Assembly (NCBI GenBank): GCA_049603715.1
Contig: JBMYSW010000013.1
Span: 26,219 to 90,218 of the forward strand
Direction: 5' to 3'
Length of the DNA stretch: 64,000 nt
From: Pontibacterium sp049603715
GTDB taxonomy: Bacteria > Pseudomonadota > Gammaproteobacteria > Pseudomonadales > Balneatricaceae
Positions 25,182 through 33,868 of this stretch are shown piece by piece. Under the pieces are notes generated by a model that was given only the letters and a program-made list of their open reading frames with translations, ran no database searches and was not told the origin of the DNA. The first letter of the stretch is position 1, and each line of letters begins with the position of its first letter. The translations under genes were made by a program, and so were the position numbers.

Positions 25182-26507
25182 ATGAAGCTTTCGCCTCAAG
25201 AGTACAACGCCGAACTCCTCGCTTTTTTACAAGCCTCCCCAACGCCTTATCATGCCGTTAGCGAAATGGCGCGTCAGCTTGAAAGCGCGGGCTTTAAACG
25301 CCTGAACGAGGGAGAGGTGTGGCATACTGAAGCAGGTGGTCGTTATTTTTGTACCCGTTCTGATGCCTCTATTTTAGCCTGGACCCTACCTAAAACCGCT
25401 AGCCTAGAAGAATCAGGCTTTCGTATGGTGGGGGCGCATACCGATTCACCTTGCTTGAAGGTTAAACCCAATCCTGCGCTTTCAGTTAAAGGGTATTCAA
25501 GCCTTGGGGTAGAGGTCTATGGCGGTGTGCTACTCAACCCATGGTTTGATCGCGACTTATCACTGGCTGGCCGTGTTGTTTACGAAAATACTCAAGGTGA
25601 TCTTAAAACCGCGTTGGTGGACTTTAAAAAGCCTATCGCGGTGATCCCGAGCCTTGCGATTCATTTAGACCGCGAAGCGAATGCTGGCCGTGCAATTAAC
25701 GCGCAAACCTATTTGCCACCTATTTTAGGGCAAGAGGGTAAGCTCGACTTTAATGAAGCTTTGGCTGAGCAACTGACAGCACAAGGTGTAATGGACATAG
25801 CTACGAATGCCGAAGGCAAGCGCTGTGTTATCGACTATGATATGAGCTTTTATGACTGCCAAGCGCCATCGATTGTGGGCTTAAACGACGACTTCATCTG
25901 TTCAGCTCGACTCGACAATTTATTAAGTTGCTTTATTGGCTTAAAGGCCCTGGTTGAAGCAGGTTCTAACGAAGCCTGCCTGCTTGTAAGTAACGACCAT
26001 GAAGAGGTGGGCAGTGCCTCAGCCGCAGGCGCGCAGGGCCCTATGTTGGCTAATTTGCTTGAGCGTTTAGTACCGAACAATGAGGCGCGCGTTCGTATGA
26101 TTAACCGCTCGATGATGATCTCGGCCGACAATGCCCACGGTATTCATCCAAACTTTTCGCAAATGCATGATGGTAACCACGGCCCAATTTTAAACGAAGG
26201 GCCGGTGATTAAAGTCAATGCTAACCAGCGTTATGCTACCAGCAGCGATACCAGTGCGATTTTTAAACAAGTGGCTGCCCGTGCTGGGGTTGATATTCAG
26301 TCCTTTGTGGTGCGCTCAGATATGGCCTGTGGCTCTACCATTGGCCCTATCACTGCGTCGGCGATTGGTGTTAAAACCCTCGATGTGGGTGTGCCTCAGT
26401 TTGCAATGCACTCTATTCGAGAAACGGCGGGTAGTCGCGATGCCTACAAGCTGAGTGAAATTTTAGAAGGCTTTTATCAACTGCCTGAACTTCCTTATAC
26501 CTATTAA
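25182..26507 (+). CDS. apeB: M18 family aminopeptidase
   Basis: Di-zinc aminopeptidase that releases N-terminal, often acidic, residues from peptides in the cytoplasm. 441 residues. Metal ligands and catalytic residues are visible: His in MVGAHTDSPCLKV, Asp in LDNLLSCF, the Glu-Glu pair in NDHEEVGS, Asp in MISADNAHG and His in VGVPQFAMHSIRE. The start is ATG at 25182 (MKLSPQEYNAELLAF); an in-frame TTG at 25143 gives a hydrophobic tail not seen in this family. Symbol apeB follows the DnpEP/ApeB-type M18 group. Terminator downstream. Confidence 0.92.
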   Translation: MKLSPQEYNAELLAFLQASPTPYHAVSEMARQLESAGFKRLNEGEVWHTEAGGRYFCTRSDASILAWTLPKTASLEESGFRMVGAHTDSPCLKVKPNPALSVKGYSSLGVEVYGGVLLNPWFDRDLSLAGRVVYENTQGDLKTALVDFKKPIAVIPSLAIHLDREANAGRAINAQTYLPPILGQEGKLDFNEALAEQLTAQGVMDIATNAEGKRCVIDYDMSFYDCQAPSIVGLNDDFICSARLDNLLSCFIGLKALVEAGSNEACLLVSNDHEEVGSASAAGAQGPMLANLLERLVPNNEARVRMINRSMMISADNAHGIHPNFSQMHDGNHGPILNEGPVIKVNANQRYATSSDTSAIFKQVAARAGVDIQSFVVRSDMACGSTIGPITASAIGVKTLDVGVPQFAMHSIRETAGSRDAYKLSEILEGFYQLPELPYTY

Positions 26508-26530
26508 TTTCTCGTTGGCCATAACCTCAT

Positions 26531-26556
26531 AAAAAAGGCCCGCCTAGGCGGGCCAA
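26531..26556 (+). terminator. Hairpin between convergent apeB and gli
   Basis: GGCCCGCC and GGCGGGCC flank a TA centre at 26537-26554, preceded by a run of A. The A run makes it a terminator for the minus-strand gli transcript (T run after the hairpin on that strand). On + it lacks a T tail. Confidence 0.6.
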
Positions 26557-26617
26557 TCGCTCTCGGAATGATAGAAGCGAAGTAGGAACTCAGAGATACG
26601 TTTCTAATGCGGTTACA

Positions 26618-27469
26618 TCAAAAATCATAAAGCTTGCGTGGGTTGTCAACGTAGATTTTTTGACGTGTTGCGTCGTCAGGTATCCAGCTATCAATAACGT
26701 CTTGCAAATGTGCGTCGTTGGGTGCTTGGTTGATGGGCTGGCTGGCGTGTGGCCAGTTAGTGCCCCATAAAATGCGCTCAGGTGCATGAGCGATCAAGGC
26801 TTTTGCTAATGTGCCCACGTCTTCATACAAAGGGCCGCCGGTGCGGCTGCTTTCGTAAATAGCAGACAATTTAATGTAGCAATTTCCCTTATCTATCAGT
26901 TTAAGCAAAGTCTTAAACTGAGGATCATTAACGCCAGTAGGGGACTGAAACTTCATGACATGGTCAAGAATATAAGTCGACTCAAAGTTGTTTAAAAACG
27001 GCGAGTAGGTATCCATCAGCGAGCCGTCAAACTGAACAATGCAATGCCAGCCTAAATCGGCGATGCGCGCGTCCACCGCGTGTAAAGACTTAATGCCTAC
27101 AGCGCCGCCTTCAAATTCCATAATACGTGCACCGCGAACCCCGGCCTTGTGTAAACGGGCCAAGGTGTCTTCCGACATATCTGGCGTAATTGCCGCTACA
27201 CCTCTAGCGTTGCCATTAAAGGCACTTAGCGCCGCCAACATACAACGGTTGTCGTGTTGGTGTGCATTGGCTTGCACAATGACCGTATGCTCAAAGCCCA
27301 ACCACGCTTGCATGGCTTGATATTGATCTACATCCGGATAGTCAGAGGGAGAAGGTGGGCCTCCGGCTTGGTCGGCAAAGTCGGGGCTATAGACGTGACA
27401 ATGGGTATCGATCGCGCCTTTTGGTAGTGGCCGTTTAGGTTGTGGCGACGAGGGGACACGTTGACTCAT
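26618..27469 (-). CDS. gli: D-galactarolactone isomerase (amidohydrolase superfamily)
   Basis: 283 residues of the amidohydrolase_2 / PDC-hydrolase group. It has the metal-type motif IDTHCHVYSPDF near the N-terminus, then the barrel strand motifs VQANAHQHDNR, GARIMEF and VQFDGSLMD, YIKLSAIYE and ILWGTNWPH, and ends VDNPRKLYDF. Within this superfamily, proteins next to an enolase-superfamily galactarolactone cycloisomerase interconvert galactaro-1,5- and 1,4-lactones (GLI of Agrobacterium). The adjacent gci gene, 17 bp upstream in the same operon, and the uronate dehydrogenase across the locus support that. A 2-pyrone-4,6-dicarboxylate lactonase activity is the main alternative; no aromatic-degradation genes are nearby. 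Confidence 0.8.
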   Translation of the reverse strand: MSQRVPSSPQPKRPLPKGAIDTHCHVYSPDFADQAGGPPSPSDYPDVDQYQAMQAWLGFEHTVIVQANAHQHDNRCMLAALSAFNGNARGVAAITPDMSEDTLARLHKAGVRGARIMEFEGGAVGIKSLHAVDARIADLGWHCIVQFDGSLMDTYSPFLNNFESTYILDHVMKFQSPTGVNDPQFKTLLKLIDKGNCYIKLSAIYESSRTGGPLYEDVGTLAKALIAHAPERILWGTNWPHASQPINQAPNDAHLQDVIDSWIPDDATRQKIYVDNPRKLYDF

Positions 27470-27486
27470 GGTTTAACCTTTTATTA

Positions 27487-28617
27487 TTAAGCAACAGTGA
27501 ATTTAGCCAGTACATCGCGATTAACGTCTACACCAAGGCCGGGCTGTTGTGGCACAGACAAGAGGCCGTTGTGTTGGCGAAGAGGCTCGCTGAGTAACTG
27601 GGTTTGGAATAGGTTTTCGGTTTGATCGTATTCAAAAGGCACATTAAGTGGCTCTAGTGCTGCAGGGTTGGGTGGAATAATGGCATGAAAATGCAAACCC
27701 GCAGCGATGGCTATACCTGTGCCCCATACATGAGGGACCACGCGGGTTGCGTTGGCCTCACATAAGGTTAGTACTTTTTTGGCTTCACTTAGCCCACCAA
27801 TACCGCATACGTCGGGCTGCAAAATATCAACGGCTTGGGCCGTAAGGGCGGCTTGAATCCCCCATTTTGTATGCCATGTTTCGCCGGCAGCTACAGGAAT
27901 AGGTTGTTTGGCGCGAACGTCTTGATATTGGGAAAGTACCTCTGGCACCACCGGCTCTTCAAACCAATCAATGTTAAAAGCGGCTGCGGCATTACCCAAG
28001 CGAATGGCTGCGACGGCGTCATAGCCATGGTTGGCGTCGATCATCAATCCCCGGTCTGGGCCAATCAACTCTCGTGTAAGGGCAATGGCTTCTAGGTCGG
28101 CGTCGATACCAAAGCCAATTTTAATTTTTACCGCCGAAAAGCCGTTTTCGACCATTTGGCTGACTTCCGCTTTAAGTGCCTCAAGGCGAGGTTGACCCAT
28201 GGGGCGAAAGCCGCCCGTGGCGTAAAGGGGAATTTCAGTACGGAAGGCACCGCCCATCAGCTGATACACCGGCATGTCCAATACTTTGCCTTTGATATCC
28301 CAAAGGGCTACATCAATGCCACTAATGGCGTTTATTACCGCGCCTCGTTGGCCTTGGTCGCGAAAGGTGTTGTAAAGGTTTAACCACAAAGGCTCGATAT
28401 CGAGTGGGTTTTTACCTATCAGAAGGTTGGCCATGGCGTTGACGTAGGTACGGTTTGCGTCTGCTACGCCAAGGCATTCGCCCCAACCAATGGTGCCGTT
28501 ATCGCATTCTATTTCAACAAGAAGATGCTGACGCTGATGAAACTGCATCGTGGCTGACTCAAAGCCGGGTGAAAGAGGTTGTCCGATTTTGTGACATGTC
28601 ACGCGGGTGATTCGCAT
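27487..28617 (-). CDS. gci: D-galactarolactone cycloisomerase (enolase superfamily)
   Basis: 376 residues of the mandelate racemase/muconate-lactonising group. Catalytic elements: KIKIGFGID (K-x-K), metal ligands in LMIDANHGYD, WFEEPVVPE and VAAGETWHT, and the catalytic His in RVVPHVWGTG. The capping domain starts MRITRVTCHKIGQPL. In the oxidative uronate route this enzyme opens galactaro-1,4-lactone to 3-deoxy-2-keto-hexarate. It is divergent from the dctPQM-udh genes and followed by gli. Other members of this superfamily (galactarate or glucarate dehydratase) are possible; context makes Gci the best call. Confidence 0.8.
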   Translation of the reverse strand: MRITRVTCHKIGQPLSPGFESATMQFHQRQHLLVEIECDNGTIGWGECLGVADANRTYVNAMANLLIGKNPLDIEPLWLNLYNTFRDQGQRGAVINAISGIDVALWDIKGKVLDMPVYQLMGGAFRTEIPLYATGGFRPMGQPRLEALKAEVSQMVENGFSAVKIKIGFGIDADLEAIALTRELIGPDRGLMIDANHGYDAVAAIRLGNAAAAFNIDWFEEPVVPEVLSQYQDVRAKQPIPVAAGETWHTKWGIQAALTAQAVDILQPDVCGIGGLSEAKKVLTLCEANATRVVPHVWGTGIAIAAGLHFHAIIPPNPAALEPLNVPFEYDQTENLFQTQLLSEPLRQHNGLLSVPQQPGLGVDVNRDVLAKFTVA

Positions 28618-29175
28618 CCTATTACCTTTTGTTTTGATTCTTATGATGAGTGGACAGTAATTTTTGGCTAAGGTAATACAACAAATTAATTTTTACAATA
28701 AAAGATATGACAACTCGGGTGTCTTGTTCTTTGTTTTTGGTAGCTAGTTAGATAAAGAATATCGTTAGAGGTGATTTGGGATGTTATTTAAATTATTGAT
28801 ATATAAAGATAAATTGAACTATTTCTTGGGTGGTATGCAGTCTTTTGGTGGTGCGGCCGCAAATTTCACTTTGAGATTACACAAGCAAGGTTGTTCTTTT
28901 TTTAGAAGACAAGGTTTAACTAGCCTTGGCTCTTCTAAAAAATAATATGTCTGATGTTTTGTAATTAAAATTACATAAGTGTTTGAAATGTATAGATTTG
29001 AGCTTCTTTTTTGATCTGTTTTTATGGCTTGCGGGAGAGGTATTTTTAAACAAGAGGTACTATAACATGTTGATATGATGTTTTTGTCATGATACAAATT
29101 ATGCCTATCTCGCGGTGACGACGAGAAAAATGGCGAAAAAACCTATAACAATAATGCGTTACGGAGCATGTAAAA
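28618..29175 (+). other. AT-rich divergent control region of the uronate locus
   Basis: 558 bp between gci (minus) and dctP (plus), markedly AT-rich compared with its neighbours. It must carry both promoters. Inverted repeats seen: TGTAATTAAAATTACA at 28960-28975 (7-bp arms), AACATGTT near 29066 and TTGTCATGATACAA near 29083. Any may be an operator for the GntR-family regulator encoded at 32964-33665. No convincing gene lies here: a 92-codon minus-strand frame has no family features and no good start signal. Confidence 0.5.
28960..28975. promoter_or_regulatory. Candidate operator palindrome TGTAATT-AA-AATTACA
   Basis: Perfect 7-bp inverted repeat with a 2-bp centre in the middle of the divergent region between gci and dctP. 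Symmetry and location suggest a dimeric regulator site. The high A+T content makes chance palindromes more likely, so confidence is limited. Confidence 0.35.
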
Positions 29176-30162
29176 ATGATAAAAACAATCACCTCTAAGC
29201 TAGTTTCAACGACCGTATTGGCGGGTGCAGTTTTTGCTGCAAGCACGGCATCAGCTGCTTGGACCGGTTGGAATATTCACACTGAAGACTACCCTGTATC
29301 AAAGGCAATGGAGTTCTTCATCAAAGAAGCCAATGAGCGTACTGATGGTCGCGTATCTGGCCGTGTTTACCACGGTGCGGTTTTGGGTAACCAAGCCGAT
29401 GCGATTGCACAAATGCAAATTGGTTCTATCGACTTCGCGGGCTTTAACTTAGGCCCACTGGGTGCTTACGTTCCTGAAGTGAACGTTGTGTCATTGCCTT
29501 TCGTGTTTAAAGACGTTGAGCACATGCACCGCGCAATGGACGGAAAAGTAGGCGAGGCCCTTAGCGCAGCCATGTCTGAGACTGGCATTATGTCGCTTTC
29601 TTGGTTTGATGGCGGTGCGCGTTCGTTCTACAACACCTCTAAGCCAATTAACACGCCAGACGACGTTAAAGGTATGAAGTTTCGTGTAATGAACAACGAA
29701 CTTTATGTTGGCATGGTTGAGGCGTTGGGTGGTAACGGTACGCCAATGGCTTACTCAGAAGTTTACCAAGGCCTTAAAACGGGCGTTATCGACGGCGCAG
29801 AAAACAACTGGCCTTCATACGACTCGAGTAACCACTTTGAAGTGTCTCAATACTACTCAGATACGCAGCACCTTATCTTGCCAGAGTGTTTGTGTGTGAG
29901 CACCGCTGCTTGGGCTTCTTTGTCAGATGCGGACAAAGCCGTTGTTAAAGAAGTAGCAAAAGAGGCTTCAACGTTGCAGCGTAAGCTTTGGGCTGAGCGT
30001 GAAGAGAAGAGCCGCGAAAAAGTGCTAGCCTCTGGTGTTAAGTACAATGCCATTGAAAACAAAGCACCGTTCCAAGCCGCCATGGATGTGGTTTACAAAG
30101 ATGCAGTGAAAGCTAACCCATCGCTGCAAGCTTTGATTGATCAAATCAAAAGCGTTCAGTAA
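29176..30162 (+). CDS. TRAP transporter solute-binding protein DctP (uronate-type)
   Basis: Periplasmic substrate-binding subunit of a TRAP transporter, 328 residues. The signal peptide ends in STASA|AW around residue 28. The DctP fold is shown by GGARSFYNTSKPINTPDDVKGMKFRVM (carboxylate-binding Arg), GGNGTPMAYSEVYQGLKTGVIDGAENN and HLILPECLCVS. The bound acid is probably a hexuronate, because the permease genes and uronate dehydrogenase follow directly; that substrate is inference. A GGAG ribosome-binding site precedes ATG at 29176. First gene of the dctP-dctQ-dctM-udh operon. Confidence 0.92.
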   Translation: MIKTITSKLVSTTVLAGAVFAASTASAAWTGWNIHTEDYPVSKAMEFFIKEANERTDGRVSGRVYHGAVLGNQADAIAQMQIGSIDFAGFNLGPLGAYVPEVNVVSLPFVFKDVEHMHRAMDGKVGEALSAAMSETGIMSLSWFDGGARSFYNTSKPINTPDDVKGMKFRVMNNELYVGMVEALGGNGTPMAYSEVYQGLKTGVIDGAENNWPSYDSSNHFEVSQYYSDTQHLILPECLCVSTAAWASLSDADKAVVKEVAKEASTLQRKLWAEREEKSREKVLASGVKYNAIENKAPFQAAMDVVYKDAVKANPSLQALIDQIKSVQ

Positions 30163-30219
30163 TTGAACCAAAGGCGGGGCGGTGCAGGCCGCTCTGCCGT
30201 TTTGACGTAAAGAATAACT

Positions 30220-30765
30220 ATGACAAAAATTGATGCTTTTTTAGGGCTTAAAAACCGCCTGTTTCAATTGATTTGCAAGCTCTGTTTGGCGCTTGCGGGT
30301 ATCAGCATGGTGGTCCTCGTTTTGTCCTTCGCGTGGCTGGTTTATGGCCGCTACGTAGTCAACGATACGCCTACTTGGGTTGAGCAACTCAGCCTGTTAT
30401 TGGTGGTCAATATTACCTTTTTAGCCGCAGCCGTGGGTGTACATGAACGTACTCACCTTGCCGTTGATATTTTACCAACCACCTTATTACCGAAAATTCG
30501 AGTGTCACTTGAGATGATGTTAGATGTCATTTTAGTTGGCTTTGGCGTAGCGATGGCGATCAGCGCATGGGGGCTGATTGATGTGAGCATGCGCCGTAAT
30601 ATCCCGTTATTGGGCATTCCTGAAGGTATTCGTTACATGCCTATGTTTGCTTGTGGTGTGCTTATGGCCTTGTTCTCGGCTGGGCGTATTCCCGAGCACC
30701 TTTGGGTGTTGGCGACAGGTGTGGCACCCACTGCTGCGCCACAATCAGAATCTCAGGAGGCCTAG
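30220..30765 (+). CDS. TRAP transporter small permease DctQ
   Basis: 181 residues with four TM helices (about 14-36, 56-75, 95-116 and 138-158), the topology of the small TRAP membrane subunit. Conserved motifs include YGRYVVNDTPTWVEQLSLLL, the DctQ signature. It joins DctM to form the Na+-coupled permease. Its stop is 2 bp before the dctM start, with the dctM ribosome-binding site AGGAGG inside its last codons, so translation is coupled. Confidence 0.92.
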   Translation: MTKIDAFLGLKNRLFQLICKLCLALAGISMVVLVLSFAWLVYGRYVVNDTPTWVEQLSLLLVVNITFLAAAVGVHERTHLAVDILPTTLLPKIRVSLEMMLDVILVGFGVAMAISAWGLIDVSMRRNIPLLGIPEGIRYMPMFACGVLMALFSAGRIPEHLWVLATGVAPTAAPQSESQEA

Positions 30766-30767
30766 TC

Positions 30768-32051
30768 ATGGGTTTAGCGATCTTATTGGGCTTGTTTGCC
30801 CTGTTAGTTGTATTTGGTATGCCAGTGGCTTTTGCCCTTGGTATCTCTGCTATCAGCGCCTTTGCCTATGAAGGTTTGCCATTGCTGGTGGGCTTTCAGC
30901 GCTTTGTATCTGGCGTGTCGGTGTTTTCGCTATTGGCGATTCCATTCTTTATTTTTGCAGGCGAACTCATGTTCCACGGGGGCATTGCCACTCGCCTTGT
31001 TAATTTAGCTTCTGCCGCTGTGGGTTGGGTGCGCGGTGGCCTCGGTCAAGTAAACGTATTCTCGAGCATGCTGTTTGGCGGTATTTCTGGCTCCGCGGTG
31101 GCGGATGTGTCGGCCTTGGGTTCGCTGTTGATTCCAGTTATGAAAAAGAAAGGCTACGACGCAGACTATGCCGTTAACGTGACGGTTACTTCGTCTATCG
31201 CCGGTATTATGATTCCTCCAAGCCACAATATGATTTTGTATGTAGTGGCGGCAGGCGGCGGTATTTCGGTGGCTAACCTGTTTTTGGCAGGTGTAGTTCC
31301 GGGCATGGTGATGTGTCTGTTGTTGGCCTTTGCGGCTCGCTACATTGCGATTAAGCGTAATTACCCAACGGAAGAATTTCCGGGTATGAAGGTGGTGTTC
31401 CTTTCGTTCTTGGCCTCTTTGCCAGGCTTGTTAACGGCGATTATCGTGGTGGGTGGTGCGCTTTCGGGGGTGTTCACAGTCACTGAATCGGGTGCTATTG
31501 GTGCACTTTACGCCATCATTATTACGGGTTTGGTTTATAAGTCGCTGAGCCGTGATGCGTTCTGGACGGCGGTCATTCGTTCGGTTAAAACCACCGGCTT
31601 GGTTATGATTTTGGTGGGCTGTGCGTCGGCGTTTGGTTACATGCTCGCGATGTATCGCGTACCTGATGTATTGGCGTCTTCGCTCACGTCTATCTCAGAC
31701 AACCCGATTGTCATTCTGCTGTTGATGAATCTCATGCTGTTGGTACTAGGCATGATTATGGATATGGCGGCGCTTATCTTGATTTGCACACCAATCTTTT
31801 TACCTGTGGCTGTGAGCCTTGGTATGGACCCAATTCACTTTGGTGTCATGCTGATGATGAACCTAGGTTTGGGTTTGTGTACTCCGCCAGTGGGTGGGTG
31901 TTTGTTTGTGGGTTGTGCCATAGGGCAGGTGCCTATGCAGCAGGCTGTTAAAACCATTTGGCCGTTTTATTTGGCTATTTTAACGGCGTTGATGTTAGTG
32001 ACCTTTGTGCCGAGCATCTCTATGTTTTTACCTAACTTATTTGGACTCTAA
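30768..32051 (+). CDS. TRAP transporter large permease DctM
   Basis: 427 residues, 11-12 TM helices, the transport subunit of the TRAP system. Signature regions: GMPVAFALGISAI, AIPFFIFAGELMF, MLFGGISGSAVADVSALGSLLIPVMKKKGYD and IPPSHNMILY, then TESGAIGALYA and MNLGLGLCTPPVGGCLFVG. The start ATG at 30768 follows AGGAGG by 7 bp; longer in-frame extension into dctQ is rejected. It works with the DctP and DctQ encoded upstream; udh follows after 12 bp. Confidence 0.94.
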   Translation: MGLAILLGLFALLVVFGMPVAFALGISAISAFAYEGLPLLVGFQRFVSGVSVFSLLAIPFFIFAGELMFHGGIATRLVNLASAAVGWVRGGLGQVNVFSSMLFGGISGSAVADVSALGSLLIPVMKKKGYDADYAVNVTVTSSIAGIMIPPSHNMILYVVAAGGGISVANLFLAGVVPGMVMCLLLAFAARYIAIKRNYPTEEFPGMKVVFLSFLASLPGLLTAIIVVGGALSGVFTVTESGAIGALYAIIITGLVYKSLSRDAFWTAVIRSVKTTGLVMILVGCASAFGYMLAMYRVPDVLASSLTSISDNPIVILLLMNLMLLVLGMIMDMAALILICTPIFLPVAVSLGMDPIHFGVMLMMNLGLGLCTPPVGGCLFVGCAIGQVPMQQAVKTIWPFYLAILTALMLVTFVPSISMFLPNLFGL

Positions 32052-32063
32052 AAGGGCGACTTA

Positions 32064-32858
32064 ATGAAAAGTGTTTTAATTACCGGTGCAAGCGGCCATT
32101 TGGGGTCGGTGATGCGCCAACGTCTAGCCGCCTATTTTGATGAAGTGCGCATTAGTGATATTCAGCCGATTATCGACCTTGCTGAACACGAAGCCTTTTA
32201 TCAAATGGATTTATCTGACTTTGAGTCAGTTAAAGTAGCCATGGACGGTGTTGAAGCGGTAGTACATTTTGGTGGTGTATCGATTGAAGGGCGTTTTGAT
32301 GCGATTTTAAACGCTAATATTCATGGCGCTTACAATGTGTACGAGGCTGCGCGTCAACTGGGTGGTATACGAGTGATCTTTGCAAGCTCAAACCACACTG
32401 TGGGCTTCTATCAGCGCTCGCAAATGCTCGATAGCCAAATGCCGTTTAGGCCCGACAGTTTATATGGTGTATCTAAGTGCTTTGGTGAAAATTTGGCGCA
32501 ATACTACTACGACAAGTTTGGTGTTGAGTCTGGTTTGCTACGCATTGGTTCTTGTACGCCAGAACCAGAAGACTATCGTATGCTAGCAACTTGGTTGAGT
32601 TATGGTGATTTAGAGTCGTTGATTATGACCTGCATTAACGCGCCTAAGTTGAAGTGTACGCCGGTGTTTGCGACGTCCAATAATGATCATCGCTGGTGGG
32701 ACAATAAGCACGCGGCCTTTTTAGGCTGGGCGCCAAAGGATAACTCGGCGGATTATTTACATTTAGCCAAGGTGTCGCCTGATCGCGTAGATCGCAATGA
32801 CCCTTCGGTGCAGTTTCAAGGTGGCTTGTTTGCGACGGCAGGACACTTTGAAGACTAG
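32064..32858 (+). CDS. udh: NAD-dependent uronate dehydrogenase Udh
   Basis: Oxidises D-galacturonate or D-glucuronate to the aldaro-1,5-lactone, the first step of the oxidative uronate route. 264 residues of the extended SDR type: Rossmann motif ITGASGHLGSVMRQRLA, cofactor Asp in ISDIQPI, VVHFGGVSIEG, FASSNHTVGFY, and the catalytic Tyr-Lys in YGVSKCFGE. The C-terminal DHRWWDNKHAAFLGWAPKDNS matches uronate dehydrogenases of Pseudomonas and Agrobacterium. Last gene of the TRAP operon, followed by a terminator. Confidence 0.9.
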   Translation: MKSVLITGASGHLGSVMRQRLAAYFDEVRISDIQPIIDLAEHEAFYQMDLSDFESVKVAMDGVEAVVHFGGVSIEGRFDAILNANIHGAYNVYEAARQLGGIRVIFASSNHTVGFYQRSQMLDSQMPFRPDSLYGVSKCFGENLAQYYYDKFGVESGLLRIGSCTPEPEDYRMLATWLSYGDLESLIMTCINAPKLKCTPVFATSNNDHRWWDNKHAAFLGWAPKDNSADYLHLAKVSPDRVDRNDPSVQFQGGLFATAGHFED

Positions 32859-32880
32859 TGCTTGGTCGCTAGTTTTTTTG

Positions 32881-32908
32881 GGCCCCGCTTAGGCGGGGTC
32901 TTTTTTTT
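32881..32908 (+). terminator. Rho-independent terminator after udh
   Basis: GGCCCCGC and GCGGGGTC around a TTAG loop, followed by TTTTTTTT, ending the TRAP-udh operon. Confidence 0.93.
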
Positions 32909-32963
32909 GCCTGAGCGTTTTTGCGTCAGGCAGTTTTAAAGAAGGCGGCGCGATATGAAAAAA

Positions 32964-33665
32964 TTACAGACTAGCGCGGCTAAGCACTTCACGCAGGGCT
33001 TCTCGGCTGTTAATCAAATGCAAGCGCATGGCGGCGCGAGCAGCTTGACTGTCGCCACGGGCAATCGCCGCAAAAATATCTTCATGCTCGTGGTGAATCC
33101 GATTGGTATTTAAACGCGTATGGGGAATGAGTTTAGAGCCGAGTAGGTTCATTAGCTCAGTGTAATGTTTATTACCTGTGGCTTCGGCAATTAAATAATG
33201 AAACTGAAAGTCAGCAGTATAAGGGTCTGTGTTGGTTTTATCGCGCTTTTGAAGCGCGTGGAGAGCTTGTTCAAGCTTTTTAATGTGGTCGTAGTCACGG
33301 CGTTTCGCCGCTAAGCCGCAGGCTTCAACTTCAAATCCCATGCGAAACTCCAGCAAGTCTAGCAGTTCGGGTAGGGTGTCTTTTGCTGAAATTTCGATCA
33401 ACGCGTTGGATTCATTGGGTTTTGATACCACAAAGGTACCAATTCCGTGACGTGTTTCTACCAAACCAGCCGCTTGTAGTTTTAAAATGGCCTCGCGTAC
33501 AACTGTGCGACTGACCGAGTATTTTTCCATGATACCCGACTCGGTGGGTAATTTATCACCAATAGAAAGCCGGCCTTGTTTAATGGCATCACATACGTCT
33601 TGGAAAATGACTTGAGCTAGCGTAGGCTTAGCGCGTTTCGTCTTGGTTTTAGCTTTTGTAGGCAC
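32964..33665 (-). CDS. GntR-family (FadR subfamily) transcriptional regulator
   Basis: 233 residues. A basic N-terminal tail precedes a winged HTH (about 15-80: LAQVIFQDVCDAIKQGRLSIGDKLPTESGIMEKYSVSRTVVREAILKLQAAGLVETRHGIGTFV). The all-helical FadR-type FCD effector domain (about 95-225) has the metal-binding residues in the HYLIAEATGN and HEHEDIFAAI regions. FadR-subfamily proteins near hexuronate genes respond to uronates or their products, so it probably represses gli-gci and dctPQM-udh. The start is GTG at 33665. A small palindrome upstream (33700-33713) may mediate autoregulation. Confidence 0.9.
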   Translation of the reverse strand: MPTKAKTKTKRAKPTLAQVIFQDVCDAIKQGRLSIGDKLPTESGIMEKYSVSRTVVREAILKLQAAGLVETRHGIGTFVVSKPNESNALIEISAKDTLPELLDLLEFRMGFEVEACGLAAKRRDYDHIKKLEQALHALQKRDKTNTDPYTADFQFHYLIAEATGNKHYTELMNLLGSKLIPHTRLNTNRIHHEHEDIFAAIARGDSQAARAAMRLHLINSREALREVLSRASL

Positions 33666-33699
33666 CGAGTTTAACTACCCTTTATTTATATTAATTTAT

Positions 33700-33713
33700 T
33701 GTTAAGTCTAACA
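33700..33713. promoter_or_regulatory. Candidate operator upstream of the gntR gene
   Basis: TGTTA-AGTC-TAACA, a 5-bp inverted repeat 35 bp upstream of the regulator start, in the place expected for autoregulation. Weak evidence. Confidence 0.3.
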
Positions 33714-33868
33714 TTACTTCGCTTTTGTGATAATAGAACCTTGGAAAGCTCTCTTAATATTCAAACATTTGTTTTAATTAAATTTTCTAACTTTTTCATG
33801 GTTTGTACCCAAAAATTTAAAAAAGCGTCTACCCTTGTAATTAGACATAGCACAAGAGGACTGTACAT

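Noticed and set aside
28819..29097. 92-codon minus-strand frame in the uronate control region
   Set aside because: No family features, odd composition, AT-rich context with promoters expected there, and no good ribosome-binding site.
30651..30767. Upstream in-frame extension of dctM into dctQ
   Set aside because: The AGGAGG and ATG at 30768 match the family start; the extension is a frame-shifted copy of dctQ sequence.
33848..33857. Near copy of the H-NOX promoter 10-mer (TAGCACAAGA) before the YjbR gene
   Set aside because: One mismatch, overlaps the ribosome-binding site region of the + gene, and could be chance; not counted as part of the shared motif.
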